From Brevibacterium pigmentatum (lineage in GTDB: Bacteria > Actinomycetota > Actinomycetes > Actinomycetales > Brevibacteriaceae), in assembly GCF_011617465.1 (NCBI RefSeq), contig NZ_CP050153.1, positions 1,984,001 to 2,048,000 of the forward strand: 64,000 nucleotides of DNA, in the 5' to 3' direction. The notes under the pieces are model-generated. The model made no database searches. It saw only the letters and a program-made list of their open reading frames with translations, and was not told where the DNA came from. A program made the translations under genes and the position numbers. Below are positions 9,150 to 17,967 of the stretch, piece after piece (the stretch's first letter is position 1; each line of letters opens with the position of its first letter).

Positions 9150-10970
9150 CTGATCCAGTCGGTAGACCCGCACTCCCTCATCGGCGAAGATCGGATCGCC
9201 GACAGCGGCGTCGAGGAAGCCCGCGTACTCTCCATCGTCTCCCGGCAGGAGGGGGGCGTCGGGGGCGAGAACGATGAAGTCGACCCCGACTGCCCGCAGC
9301 TCAGCGATCGCCGAGGCGACTTCCGGGCTGTCCCCGTCCGGCATGGGCTCCCCGTCGAAGACGGAGCCGTGCAGCAGTTCGTCGAGGGCATCCTCGGGGG
9401 CGGAATAGGTCACCGGCGATTCCGGACTCGACCCGATGAAATAGCCTCCGGTCTCTCGGTAGCGGAATCCGCTCACCGACTGCCACACCATGGCTTGGTC
9501 GGCGTGGGGCTCGGCCCACGCGAGAGGGCGGGGGAAGGTCTTGACGACGGATCCGGCGGGGACCACCTCGGCGATGGATTCGGTGAAGAAGTCGGGAACG
9601 GTCACTTCGTGGGCGGTCTGTGGAGCGGGGAGGACGGCCACGGCGGCGAGGACGAGCAGGATGAGCAGAGCGCGGGCGCGACGCAGCCTCCGGTGCTGCA
9701 GCACCCATTGGAGACCGATTCCGAGCACCGCGAACAGCGCGATCGTCGAGTGGAGGACGAGGCGCATCGGCAGGATGTTGTTGAGGACGGGGATCGCTTC
9801 GATGAGGGCGAACGGACCGGTTTCGACGAATACCCGACCGCCGAGGAGGATCGGCGAGCCTAATGCCAACAGGAAGACGAGGAGGCCGGTTGCGCCGGCG
9901 ATGCGCACCGGCAGAGCGTGATCGGATCGGCGTCCGAGGCAGGCGACGATGAGCACGGCGGCCACCAGCGCGGGTGCGCCGACGTATGCACCGAGTTCGG
10001 CGGGGTCGATGTCCATGATCCGCGGCAGCGGGGAGACCCCGGAACTCAGCCAGGCCGGCGCCGCGGGCAGGATCGGGTCGAGCAGGTCGGTGTTCCACAC
10101 TCCGTGCGGGCGGATGGCGCCGGATGGGGCGTTCGGACCCGCCATGGTCACCAGCAGCGGGATCGCGCACAGCAGGGCGATGATCCCGGCGACGGCGGAG
10201 CCGAGCCCGAGAGCCAGCCAGGACCGGGCTCTGAAGAACCGTCGGCCGAAGACGGCGAGGCTTGCCAGGAAGCACAGTGCGGCGAGGAATGTTCCGGCCA
10301 GGACTTCGGTGGAGACGTAGAACTGGAATCCGAGGAGAAGACCGAACCCGGTGCCGAGCAGCCAGAGGCGACGGCGGCGCAGCGGTGAGCGACCGTGCTC
10401 GGTCGTGGTCCTTCCGAGGTCGAGGAGCGCGAGGATCGCCCACGCGGTCAGTGGCGGGGTGACGATATAGGCGAGGTTCGGGTGGCCGCCCAGTTGGGCG
10501 ATGACATAGCTGGAGAAGCCGACTCCGCCGGCGGCGATGAATGCGGGCAGACGGTCGAGGAAGAGGCGGAAGAGCACCGCTGTGGCCAGGCTGCCCAGCA
10601 CCGGGAAGGCGAGGATGAGCAGGTTGTAGCTCACGATGGGACCGGCCACCCACGTCACGGGAGCGAGCAGGATCGCGAAGCCGGCCAGGGAGGTGTTCCA
10701 CGCCCCGTTGACTCCCCCGCCGAGGGCGTTCATCGATTCCGTGTACAGCAGCCTCCCGGTCTCCCCCGGTCCGAATCCGAGGCCGTCGGCGAGCACCTGT
10801 GCACCGTGTCCGAGCCACCAGATGAACAGGGAGGTGTCATCGTTGGAGGCGACGACGCTGCCGCCGGGATCGGCAGCGACGGAGCCGAAGACGGTCAGGC
10901 TGCCGACGCAGAGGATGAGGGTGTACCACAGCCAGGGGCGCAGGCGCGCCCTGATTGTGGGGGCATACAC
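9147..10970 (-). CDS. Polytopic membrane protein, possible GT-C glycosyltransferase
   Basis: About 607 aa. The first ~480 residues hold roughly 11-13 hydrophobic segments, beginning RPWLWYTLILCVGSLTVFG. An extracytoplasmic loop after TM1 carries ASNDDTSLFIWWLGH, an acidic motif placed like the catalytic loop of GT-C polyprenyl-phosphate-sugar transferases. A soluble C-terminal part (~130 aa) follows. This architecture fits actinobacterial cell-envelope glycosyltransferase-like proteins, but no substrate can be read from it. GTG at 10970 was chosen because the frame upstream runs back through the rpsA terminator. That start lies right after the terminator, and no good ribosome binding site is visible, so it is uncertain. 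Confidence 0.7.
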   Translation of the reverse strand: MYAPTIRARLRPWLWYTLILCVGSLTVFGSVAADPGGSVVASNDDTSLFIWWLGHGAQVLADGLGFGPGETGRLLYTESMNALGGGVNGAWNTSLAGFAILLAPVTWVAGPIVSYNLLILAFPVLGSLATAVLFRLFLDRLPAFIAAGGVGFSSYVIAQLGGHPNLAYIVTPPLTAWAILALLDLGRTTTEHGRSPLRRRRLWLLGTGFGLLLGFQFYVSTEVLAGTFLAALCFLASLAVFGRRFFRARSWLALGLGSAVAGIIALLCAIPLLVTMAGPNAPSGAIRPHGVWNTDLLDPILPAAPAWLSSGVSPLPRIMDIDPAELGAYVGAPALVAAVLIVACLGRRSDHALPVRIAGATGLLVFLLALGSPILLGGRVFVETGPFALIEAIPVLNNILPMRLVLHSTIALFAVLGIGLQWVLQHRRLRRARALLILLVLAAVAVLPAPQTAHEVTVPDFFTESIAEVVPAGSVVKTFPRPLAWAEPHADQAMVWQSVSGFRYRETGGYFIGSSPESPVTYSAPEDALDELLHGSVFDGEPMPDGDSPEVASAIAELRAVGVDFIVLAPDAPLLPGDDGEYAGFLDAAVGDPIFADEGVRVYRLDQ

Positions 10971-10971
10971 A

Positions 10972-11003
10972 AAGGGCTCCCGGCTTTCCGACCGGGAGCC
11001 CTT
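10972..11003 (-). terminator. rpsA intrinsic terminator
   Basis: A perfect 12-bp stem, AAGGGCTCCCGG (10972-10983) with CCGGGAGCCCTT (10992-11003), closing an 8-nt loop. It starts 13 nt after the rpsA stop. On the minus strand it is followed by only a short T stretch. The start of the next gene is just beyond it. Confidence 0.85.
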
Positions 11004-11016
11004 GTGGGAGCTGTTA

Positions 11017-12501
11017 TCAGCTGCCTGCAAGCTTCTCACGCAGAGCTGCGAGAGCTTCGTCGCTGGCCAGGGTGCCCTCGTCGTTCGCCTCTTCGGAGGA
11101 GAACGATCCGGTGGCCGGAGCGGCTTCGGCAGAGCCGACGGCATCGGCTGCGGAAGCCTCGGCGTCCGCTGCGATGGCCTTGGCGACCTGCTTCTTGTGC
11201 TCTTCCCAGCGTTCCTGAGCGGCGGCGTACTGCTGCTCCCAGGTCTCGCGCTGAGCCTCGTAGCCCTCGACCCATTCGTTGGTCTCGGGGTCGAAGCCCT
11301 CGGGGTACTTGTAGTTGCCGTCCTCGTCGTACTCCTGCGGCATGCCGTAGAGAGCGGGGTCGAGGAACTCTTCGGCCTCGGGGTCGACGCCTTCGTTCGC
11401 CTGCTTCAGCGACAGCGAGATGCGGCGGCGTTCGAGGTCGATGTCGATGACCTTGACGTAGATGGTCTCGTCGACCGAGACGACCTGCTCCGGCAGATCC
11501 ACGTGGCGCACGGCCAGCTCGGAGATGTGGACGAGGCCTTCGATGCCGTCTTCGACGCGCACGAACGCACCGAAGGGAACGAGCTTGGTGACCTTGCCCG
11601 GCACAATCTGACCGATGACGTGCGTGCGAGCGAAGTGCTGCCAAGGATCTTCCTGGGTGGCCTTGAGCGACAGCGAAACGCGCTCACGGTCCATGTCGAC
11701 GTCGAGGACCTCGACGGTGACCTCGTCACCCACGGTGACGACCTCACCCGGGTGATCGATGTGCTTCCAGGACAGTTCGGAGACGTGGACGAGTCCGTCG
11801 ACACCACCGAGGTCGACGAACGCACCGAAGTTGACGATGGAGGACACGACACCAGGACGGACCTGGCCCTTCTGCAGGGTCTGCAGGAAGTCGTGGCGGA
11901 CGGCCGACTGGGTCTGCTCGAGCCAGGCGCGGCGCGACAGGACCACGTTGTTGCGGTTCTTGTCGAGCTCGATGATCTTGGCTTCGACCTGCTGGCCGAT
12001 GTAGGGAGCGAGGTCGCGGACGCGGCGCATCTCGACCAGGGATGCGGGCAGGAAGCCGCGCAGTCCGATGTCGACGATCAGGCCGCCCTTGACAACCTCG
12101 ATGACGGTGCCGGTGACAACGCCGTCGTCTTCCTTGATCTTCTCGATGTCGCCCCAGGCGCGCTCGTACTGAGCACGCTTCTTGGACAGCATGAGACGAC
12201 CCTCTTTGTCTTCCTTCTGAAGGACGAGGGCTTCGATGTCGTCCCCGACCTCGACGACTTCGCCGGGATCGACATCGTGCTTGATGGAAAGCTCACGTGC
12301 GAGGATGACGCCTTCCGTCTTGTATCCGATGTCGACGAGGACTTCGTCACGGTCGACCTTGACGACTTCGCCCTCAACGATGTCGCCATCGTTGAAGTAC
12401 TTGATGGTCTCATCGACGGCGGCGAGGAAATCCTCAGCGGTTCCGATGTCGTTGACAGCGACCTGCTTCGGCTGCACCGATTCCGGCGTGGTGGTGGTCA
12501 T
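11017..12501 (-). CDS. rpsA: 30S ribosomal protein S1
   Basis: S1 binds mRNA on the 30S subunit. The product is 494 aa, the usual actinobacterial length. Four S1 RNA-binding repeats are seen, each with the pattern G..V.G.V..I...G.FV.L.G..G..H.SE (for example NFGAFVDLGGVDGLVHVSEL and PFGAFVRVEDGIEGLVHISE). The C-terminal tail is acidic and Ala/Glu-rich. The start is ATG at 12501, beginning MTTTTPESVQ, with GGAG about 10 nt upstream. Its own promoter (TTGACA) lies about 100 bp upstream and a strong hairpin follows the stop, so it is probably monocistronic. Confidence 0.97.
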   Translation of the reverse strand: MTTTTPESVQPKQVAVNDIGTAEDFLAAVDETIKYFNDGDIVEGEVVKVDRDEVLVDIGYKTEGVILARELSIKHDVDPGEVVEVGDDIEALVLQKEDKEGRLMLSKKRAQYERAWGDIEKIKEDDGVVTGTVIEVVKGGLIVDIGLRGFLPASLVEMRRVRDLAPYIGQQVEAKIIELDKNRNNVVLSRRAWLEQTQSAVRHDFLQTLQKGQVRPGVVSSIVNFGAFVDLGGVDGLVHVSELSWKHIDHPGEVVTVGDEVTVEVLDVDMDRERVSLSLKATQEDPWQHFARTHVIGQIVPGKVTKLVPFGAFVRVEDGIEGLVHISELAVRHVDLPEQVVSVDETIYVKVIDIDLERRRISLSLKQANEGVDPEAEEFLDPALYGMPQEYDEDGNYKYPEGFDPETNEWVEGYEAQRETWEQQYAAAQERWEEHKKQVAKAIAADAEASAADAVGSAEAAPATGSFSSEEANDEGTLASDEALAALREKLAGS

Positions 12502-12605
12502 ATAGGTAGGGACTCCGATGGAATATTGGTCCAGATCCGGTACCCTGGCGGCAGGTCGTGTAAGTTGCCGCAAGAACCGAATCCGGTCTCGATTGCGAAT
12601 TTGGA

Positions 12606-12635
12606 CTTGTATGCACAGGCGCATACGGTTGTCAA
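12606..12635 (-). promoter_or_regulatory. rpsA promoter
   Basis: Minus strand: a perfect -35 TTGACA (12630-12635), an 18-bp spacer and -10 TACAAG (12606-12611). It implies a 5' leader of about 100 nt before the rpsA ATG. This is the only consensus -35 box I noticed in the window, in keeping with a highly expressed ribosomal protein. Confidence 0.7.
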
Positions 12636-12707
12636 TGCTAGCACCTTTTCAGGCGTGAATGCACGCCGAAGAGTCGAATTATCACCACCTGGGGCCACGG
12701 AGGAACC

Positions 12708-13547
12708 ATGAGCGAAGGAACTGACGGAGCCGAGGTCATCAGCGGTGGCTATCTCCCCATCGACGAAGAGGCTTCAGTCCGGGCCAATCGCAGCTATTGG
12801 GACAACTCTGCCGAGGAGTACCTGGCCGAACACGGCACGTTCCTCGGCGCTTCGGATTTCATCTGGTGTCCGGAGGGAATTCACGAATCCGATGTCCGCC
12901 TCCTCGGCGACGTCGACCGGAAGCAGGTGCTCGAGGTCGGCTGCGGTGCCGGTCAGTGCTCCCGGTGGCTGGCCGAACAGGGAGCGATCACCACGGGCGT
13001 CGACGTCTCCGCCGGAATGCTCGAACAGGCCTCACGTCTGCAGCGGGAACATCCCCTGACCACCGAGGCGACTCCCCCGACATTCCTCCTCGCCGATGCC
13101 CGACAGCTGCCGTTTGCGTCGAACAGCTTCGACGGTGCGTTCTCCTCCTATGGGGCCCTGCCCTTCGTCAAGGACGCCGAAGTCGTCTTCGCCGAGGTGG
13201 CCAGAGTGCTGCGCAGGGGCGGGCAGTGGGTCTTCTCGACGACCCACCCGATGCGGTGGATGTTCCCCGACGTCCCCGGTGAGGCCGGGCTGACCGTCGA
13301 GTATTCGTATTTCGATCGCACTCCGTACGTCGAGCTGTCCTCGGACGGTCAGCCGGTCTACGCCGAGCATCACCGGACGATGAGCGACTGGGTCAGCCTC
13401 CTCGTCGACGCCGGCTTCACGATCGATTCGGTGACCGAACCCGAATGGCCGGAAGAGAATCGGACCGCTTGGGGCGGCTGGTCGCCGCTGCGGGGGGCGC
13501 TCATGCCCGGCACCGTGATCTTCTCCACCACTCTGAACAAGGACTGA
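12708..13547 (+). CDS. Class I SAM-dependent methyltransferase
   Basis: 279 aa, Rossmann-fold methyltransferase of the Methyltransf_11 type. Seen: motif I VLEVGCGAGQCSRWLAEQGA (~75-94), the acidic motif II end GVDVSAGML, motif III region LLADARQLPFASNSFD, and post-motif LRRGGQWVFSTTHPMRW. The His-Pro-Met-Arg stretch and C-terminal HHRTMSDWVSLLVDAGF are common in a widespread actinobacterial subgroup of unknown substrate. ATG at 12708 has GGAGGAACC directly upstream, a strong ribosome binding site. It is divergent from rpsA and convergent with polA. Confidence 0.9.
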   Translation: MSEGTDGAEVISGGYLPIDEEASVRANRSYWDNSAEEYLAEHGTFLGASDFIWCPEGIHESDVRLLGDVDRKQVLEVGCGAGQCSRWLAEQGAITTGVDVSAGMLEQASRLQREHPLTTEATPPTFLLADARQLPFASNSFDGAFSSYGALPFVKDAEVVFAEVARVLRRGGQWVFSTTHPMRWMFPDVPGEAGLTVEYSYFDRTPYVELSSDGQPVYAEHHRTMSDWVSLLVDAGFTIDSVTEPEWPEENRTAWGGWSPLRGALMPGTVIFSTTLNKD

Positions 13548-13578
13548 GGCGCCGCCCAGCCGAGCACTGAGGCGAACG

Positions 13579-13714
13579 CTCGGTCAAGCAGCGCCGCGCG
13601 CAACAACCTCGTTCAAGCGCCAGCTCGCATTTGGACAGGTACACGCCGCGTTAAGTGGGCGCGGCCTTGATCGAGCACGGGCAGCATCGATTTCTGCGCT
13701 GGCCCTTGAACGAG
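13579..13714. repeat. Four-copy CTCGNTCAAG motif array, two direct and two inverted
   Basis: CTCGGTCAAG (13579-13588) and CTCGTTCAAG (13608-13617) read forward. CTTGATCGAG (13666-13675) and CTTGAACGAG (13705-13714) are the same motif reversed. Copies 2 and 4 extend the inverted match to about 17 bases (CCTCGTTCAAG, then G or C, then GCCAG). The array fills the space between the convergent methyltransferase and polA genes. It could form long-range hairpins and act as a bidirectional terminator, or be a protein-binding array. Confidence 0.6.
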
Positions 13715-13736
13715 GAACGCTATAGCGCTCAGCCGG

Positions 13737-16400
13737 TCAGTGGGCGGCGGCGTGCCAGGAGCGACCGGTGCCGACGTTGACGTCCAGGGGCACATCGAGT
13801 TCGAATGCCGAACCCATCTCCTCGGTGACGATGGTCCTCACCTCATCGATCTCGTCGGGACGGACGTCGACGATGATCTCGTCATGGACCTGCAGCAGCA
13901 TCGGCGACTGCAGGTCTTTCAGCCGCTCGGCGACCTTGAGCATGGCGATCTTCATGATGTCGGCGGCCGAGCCCTGGATCGGTGCGTTGAGTGCGGCGCG
14001 TTCGGCCATGTCGCGCAGCTGCCGACGGTCGCTGTGGAGAGCCGGCAGATAGCGGCGGCGGCCCATGATGGTCTCCGTGAACCCCTTCGCCCGGGCCTGT
14101 TCGACGATGTCGTCGAGGTAGGCCTTGACCGCTCCGAAGCGTTCGAAGTACTGGTCCATCAGCCCCTTGGCTTCGTCGACGCCGATCGCCAGCTGACGAG
14201 AGAGCCCGTAGGCGGAGAGCCCGTAGACCAGCCCGTAGGACATGGCCTTGACCTTCGAACGCATCTCCGAGTCCACTTCGTCGATGCCGACGCCGAAGAC
14301 CTTCGAGCCGACATAGGAGTGGAGGTCCTCGCCGTCCTTGAACGCCTGGATGAGCGCGGCGTCTCCGGACAGGTGAGCCATGATGCGCATTTCGATCTGC
14401 GAGTAGTCGGCGGTGAGCAGAGTCCCGCCCGACACCTCGGGGTCGGCGATGAAGATCTCCCGGATGCGGCGACCTGATTCGGTCCGCACCGGAATGTTCT
14501 GCAGGTTCGGGTCCAATGACGAGAGCCGACCGGTGGCGGCCACGGTCTGCTGGTACGTGGTGTGGATGCGGCCGTCGTCGGCGACGGTCTTGAGCAGTCC
14601 GACGACCGTCTGCTTGAGCTTCGTCGAATCCCGGTAGGCCAGCAGGTGCTGGAGGAAGGGGTGTTCGGTCTTGACGAACAGTTCGGCCAGCGCTTCGGCA
14701 TCCGTCGTATAGCCGGTCTTCGTCCGCTTGGTCTTGGGCATATCGAGCTCGTCGAAGAGCACGGTCTGCAGCTGCTTGGGAGATCCGAGGTTCACCTCGT
14801 GGCCGATTGCGTCGTAGGCCCCCTGAGCGCTGGCTTCGGCCTGCTTGGTGAATTCGTCGATGAGGTTCGACAGTCCGGCCTCGTCGACAGCGATTCCCGT
14901 CGCTTCCATGCGCGCGAGCACGGGCACGAGCGGCAGCTCGATCTCGCGGTACACCTGCGTCATGTTCGCGTCGTCGACGGCTTTCGCGAGCACCTCGTGG
15001 ACTTCGAGAAGGGCGGCGGCGCGCTGGCCGTGCGTGGTCACTGCGACATCCGAGTCGAGAGCGAGGGCGAGCTGCCCGGAATCGGATTCGGGTTCGCTGA
15101 GGTCGATTCCGGCGCGATCGGCGGCGATCTGCCCAAGCTCGTACGCACGGGCATCGGGGACGAGGAGGTAGGCGGCGAGAGCCGTGTCCCCGGCGATATC
15201 GGTCACGGACAGTCCTATCGACTCCCACGCCTTGATCTGCAGCTTCGAGCTGTGGAGGATGAGCGAATGCCCGCCCAGTGCGGAGCCGAGCTTGCCGACG
15301 GCTTTCTGCCCCGCCTCGGCGAGGTCGACGACCCACGCCTGCCCGGGTTCGGCGGAGACCGCGAGGGTCCGTGCCTGACCATGGCCGAGTTCGAAGGTGG
15401 CATCCGAATCGAGCGCCAGCACATCGTGGTCGGAGATCTTCGTCATCAGTGCGTCGATGTCGACGGTCTCGATGCTCGTCTCCCGTGTCGGTGCCGGCTC
15501 GGATTCGGTGCCGGCTTCGGGGAAGATCGCGGCCAGACGTTTGCCGAGGGCTTGGAACTCGAGCTGATCGAACAGGCTCGACAGCTCGGTCGGGTCGCCT
15601 TCGCCCCACGCCAGGTCATCGAATTCCAGCCCCAGGTCGACGTCGTCGAGGAGGCGGTTGAGTCGATAGTTCCGCTCCACCTCGGTGATGTGGTCGCGCA
15701 GCTTCTCCCCGACCTTGCCGCCGATCGACTCTGCGTTCTCCAGCACTCCGGGCAGGTCGCCATGGGCGGTGAGCCATTTGGCGGCGGTCTTGTCACCGAC
15801 TCCGGGCACGCCGAGCAGATTGTCGGCCTTCTCACCGACGAGAGCGGCCAGTCCTCGGTAGTTCGCGGGACTGACCCCGTACTTCTCCTCGACCGCGGCC
15901 GGAGTCATCCGGTTGAGATCGCTGACTCCGCGCTTCGGGTAGAGGATCGTCACCTTGTCGGTGGCGAGCTGGAACGAATCCTTGTCACCGCTCATCACCT
16001 CGACGACCGCACCGGCCTCGGTCCCCATCCTCGCCATCGTCGCCAGGGCGTCATCGGCCTCGAAGCCCTCCTTCGTCACGACCCGGATGCCCATCGCCGT
16101 GACGATGTCCTTGATGAGGTCGATCTGCGGGTGGAACTCGGGCGGAGTCTTCGCCCGGCCGGCCTTGTACTCGGGGTATTCCTCGAGTCGGAAGGTCTGG
16201 CGTCCGAGGTCGAAGGCCACGGCCACATGGCTGGGCTCTTCGTCGCGGAGGACGTTGATGAGCATGGAGATGAAGCCGTAGATGGCGTTCGTCGTCTGAC
16301 CGGTGCTGGTCGAGAAGTTCTCGACCGGCAGGGCGTGGAAGGCCCGGTAGGCCAGGGAGTGTCCGTCGATGAGCAGGAGGGATTCGTTTGAGTGACTCAC
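13737..16400 (-). CDS. polA: DNA polymerase I
   Basis: 887 aa, repair and Okazaki-fragment polymerase. The N-terminal 5'-nuclease domain (~1-300) shows LLIDGHSLAYRAFHA, GFEADDALATMA and GVPGVGDKTAAKW. The middle region (~315-490) is a 3'-5' exonuclease fold, but the DEDD residues are not conserved (LDSDATFE, HSSKLQIKAW), so proofreading is probably absent, as in mycobacterial PolA. The polymerase domain carries motif A TADYSQIEMRIMAHLSGD and motif C LQVHDEIIVDV. GTG at 16400 lies 7 nt after TAGGCT without a ribosome binding site, so the transcript is probably leaderless. It is divergent from a thioesterase gene 42 bp away. Confidence 0.97.
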   Translation of the reverse strand: MSHSNESLLLIDGHSLAYRAFHALPVENFSTSTGQTTNAIYGFISMLINVLRDEEPSHVAVAFDLGRQTFRLEEYPEYKAGRAKTPPEFHPQIDLIKDIVTAMGIRVVTKEGFEADDALATMARMGTEAGAVVEVMSGDKDSFQLATDKVTILYPKRGVSDLNRMTPAAVEEKYGVSPANYRGLAALVGEKADNLLGVPGVGDKTAAKWLTAHGDLPGVLENAESIGGKVGEKLRDHITEVERNYRLNRLLDDVDLGLEFDDLAWGEGDPTELSSLFDQLEFQALGKRLAAIFPEAGTESEPAPTRETSIETVDIDALMTKISDHDVLALDSDATFELGHGQARTLAVSAEPGQAWVVDLAEAGQKAVGKLGSALGGHSLILHSSKLQIKAWESIGLSVTDIAGDTALAAYLLVPDARAYELGQIAADRAGIDLSEPESDSGQLALALDSDVAVTTHGQRAAALLEVHEVLAKAVDDANMTQVYREIELPLVPVLARMEATGIAVDEAGLSNLIDEFTKQAEASAQGAYDAIGHEVNLGSPKQLQTVLFDELDMPKTKRTKTGYTTDAEALAELFVKTEHPFLQHLLAYRDSTKLKQTVVGLLKTVADDGRIHTTYQQTVAATGRLSSLDPNLQNIPVRTESGRRIREIFIADPEVSGGTLLTADYSQIEMRIMAHLSGDAALIQAFKDGEDLHSYVGSKVFGVGIDEVDSEMRSKVKAMSYGLVYGLSAYGLSRQLAIGVDEAKGLMDQYFERFGAVKAYLDDIVEQARAKGFTETIMGRRRYLPALHSDRRQLRDMAERAALNAPIQGSAADIMKIAMLKVAERLKDLQSPMLLQVHDEIIVDVRPDEIDEVRTIVTEEMGSAFELDVPLDVNVGTGRSWHAAAH

Positions 16401-16407
16401 ATGGCAT

Positions 16408-16413
16408 AGCCTA
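16408..16413 (-). promoter_or_regulatory. -10 box for probable leaderless polA transcript
   Basis: TAGGCT on the minus strand, followed by 7 nt and then the GTG of polA. It lies within the 42-bp divergent gap shared with the thioesterase gene. Confidence 0.5.
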
Positions 16414-16442
16414 GCGTTCGAAGCTGACTTGAAGGAGAACCG

Positions 16443-16904
16443 ATGCTGCGTCCCGACGTGTCCCTGAACGCTCACACCACACCTGAGGAGATCGACACGC
16501 TGCTCGAGCAGCTGCGTGCGCCGGGTTCCGGGGGTGAGCTGGCCGAGAGGATGGGGATCGAGTTCGTCGAACTCGCCCACGACCATGTCACGGCCACGGC
16601 TCCGGTCGTCGGCAATCGGCAGCCGATGGGTCTCTTCCACGGCGGCGGCCATGTCGTTCTCGCCGAATCGCTGGCCTCGATGCACTCGTATCTGCTCTCC
16701 GGCGGCAAGAACGTCGTCGGGGTCGATCTCAATGCCACTCATCTGCGTGCCGCTCGTGAGGGTGTGGTCACCGGACGCGCCGAGGTGCTCCATCAGGGAC
16801 GCACGATCGTCTCCCATGAGGTGAAGATGACCGACGAGGCGGGAAAGCTGCTCTCGATCGTGCGGATCACGAACATGATCCTGAAGACCGAACCGAAGGG
16901 CTGA
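16443..16904 (+). CDS. PaaI-family hotdog thioesterase
   Basis: 153 aa acyl-CoA thioesterase with one hotdog fold. Seen: GNRQPMGLFHGGGHVVLAES, matching the family pattern N..G.LHGG...AE with the catalytic acid in helix alpha2, then VGVDLNATHLRAAREGVVTG and C-terminal strands. The closest functional classes are PaaI-type and 1,4-dihydroxy-2-naphthoyl-CoA thioesterases of menaquinone synthesis; the substrate cannot be told from this window. ATG at 16443 has AAGGAGAACC upstream. It is divergent from polA and convergent with pdtaR, from which a bidirectional terminator separates it. Confidence 0.88.
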   Translation: MLRPDVSLNAHTTPEEIDTLLEQLRAPGSGGELAERMGIEFVELAHDHVTATAPVVGNRQPMGLFHGGGHVVLAESLASMHSYLLSGGKNVVGVDLNATHLRAAREGVVTGRAEVLHQGRTIVSHEVKMTDEAGKLLSIVRITNMILKTEPKG

Positions 16905-16956
16905 GGAACCAGCCTCCACGACGAAAACAGAGCGAAAGCCCACACACGACGAAAGC

Positions 16957-16995
16957 AGAGGGCCGGCGAATCCATTTCGGATTCGCCGGCCCTCT
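16957..16995. terminator. Bidirectional terminator between the thioesterase gene and pdtaR
   Basis: A perfect 17-bp stem, AGAGGGCCGGCGAATCC (16957-16973) with its complement at 16979-16995, and an ATTTC loop. It lies between two convergent genes. Confidence 0.88.
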
Positions 16996-17031
16996 CTGGT
17001 TCCGGGTTCGGACCTGTCTGGTCCGGGGGCG

Positions 17032-17652
17032 TTACTTCTTCGTGCCGATCTGCTTGAGCACGGTCTCAGCGACTTCGCGCATCGTCAGGCGACGGTCCAT
17101 CGAGGTCTTCTGGATCCACCGGAAGGCCTCCGGTTCGCTCAGCCCCATGGAGGTCTGCAGCAGGCTCTTGGCGCGCTCGACGAGCTTGCGGGTCTCGAAG
17201 CGTTCGGTGAGATCGGAGATCTCCGATTCGAGCGAGCTGATCTCGGCGTGACGCGACAACGCGATCTCCAGCGCCGGGATGAGGTCCGCCGAGGTGAACG
17301 GCTTGACGACATAGGCCATGGCGCCGGCATCGCGGGCACGCTCGACAAGCTCCTTCTGCGAGAAGGCGGTGAGCAGGACGACGGGGGCGATGCGGGCGCG
17401 AGCGATGCGTTCGGCCGCGGAGATTCCGTCGAGGATGGGCATCTTGATGTCCATGACGACGAGGTCCGGGCGCAGCTCCTCTGCCAGGCGGATGGCGGAT
17501 TCGCCGTCCGCAGCTTCACCGACGACGTCGTAGCCGACTTCGCGGAGCATTTCTACGATATCGAGACGAATCACGGCCTCGTCTTCGGCCACGACTACGC
17601 GGCGGACCGGCACGGACTCATCTGAAGTTGATTCTTCGCTGTTTGAAAGCAC
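17032..17652 (-). CDS. pdtaR: ANTAR-domain response regulator (PdtaR type)
   Basis: 206 aa two-component response regulator acting on RNA. Residues ~17-135 are a receiver domain: VVVAEDEAVIRLDI, phospho-acceptor Asp68 in VVMDIKMPILDG, Thr in LLTAFSQ and Lys in VVKPF. Residues ~145-200 form an ANTAR RNA-binding domain (TRKLVERAKSLLQ, GLSEPEAFRWIQKTSMDRR). ANTAR proteins prevent termination at dual-hexaloop RNA structures; in mycobacteria PdtaR is partnered with the sensor kinase PdtaS, which is not in this window. GTG at 17652 follows TAGACT by 6 nt with no ribosome binding site, so the transcript is probably leaderless. Confidence 0.93.
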   Translation of the reverse strand: MLSNSEESTSDESVPVRRVVVAEDEAVIRLDIVEMLREVGYDVVGEAADGESAIRLAEELRPDLVVMDIKMPILDGISAAERIARARIAPVVLLTAFSQKELVERARDAGAMAYVVKPFTSADLIPALEIALSRHAEISSLESEISDLTERFETRKLVERAKSLLQTSMGLSEPEAFRWIQKTSMDRRLTMREVAETVLKQIGTKK

Positions 17653-17658
17653 GGCACC

Positions 17659-17664
17659 AGTCTA
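17659..17664 (-). promoter_or_regulatory. -10 box for leaderless pdtaR
   Basis: TAGACT on the minus strand, then GGTGCC, then the GTG start codon. Confidence 0.5.
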
Positions 17665-17794
17665 GACCAGCCGCTCAGCGTCATGGACAGCGGACTGCTA
17701 AGTTTCTTCTGTGAGGGTCCCCACGGCCGGTGACGGTGGCCACCGGAGGGCATCCTCGGCGGGTGGCGATTGTGCAATCGGTCCGCGCGCGCAG

Positions 17795-17800
17795 TAGAAT
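17795..17800 (+). promoter_or_regulatory. -10 box of the tRNA-Leu promoter
   Basis: TAGAAT on the plus strand, 45 bp before the tRNA 5' end. A TTGTGC at 17770-17775 is a possible -35 box with a 19-bp spacer. Confidence 0.5.
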
Positions 17801-17845
17801 CGTCCCCGTTGCACAGGCGGTGCCTAAGGGCATCGCTCGTGACGA

Positions 17846-17927
17846 GCCGGATTGGCGGAATCGGTAGACGCGGTGCACTCAAAATGCATTGTCGAAAGAC
17901 GTGCGGGTTCGAGTCCCGCATCCGGTA
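17846..17927 (+). tRNA. tRNA-Leu (anticodon CAA)
   Basis: 82 nt without encoded CCA. The acceptor stem pairs GCCGGAT with ATCCGGT (one G-U), with discriminator A. The D-arm contains GGCGGAATCGGTAGAC, the anticodon loop is CTCAAAA giving anticodon CAA (reads UUG), and a class II variable arm (TTGTCGAAAGACG) and TPsiC arm GCGGGTTCGAGTCCCGC follow. The long variable arm and D-loop fit leucine. A hairpin terminator begins 7 nt after the end. Confidence 0.97.
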
Positions 17928-17933
17928 CAGACG

Positions 17934-17967
17934 AAGGCACTGTCGACCATGATGTCGACAGTGCCTT
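17934..17967 (+). terminator. tRNA-Leu terminator
   Basis: A perfect 14-bp stem, AAGGCACTGTCGAC (17934-17947) with GTCGACAGTGCCTT (17954-17967), and a 6-nt loop, just after the tRNA. On the opposite strand it interrupts the end of the GNAT reading frame. Confidence 0.85.

Noticed and set aside
13613..13795. A 60-residue minus-strand frame between polA and the methyltransferase gene
   Set aside because: It overlaps the polA 3' end in another frame, has no ribosome binding site and is explained by the CTCGNTCAAG array.
13737..16400. Loss of polA proofreading residues as a novel feature
   Set aside because: The 3'-5' exonuclease site is degenerate, but this is already known for actinobacterial DNA polymerase I.
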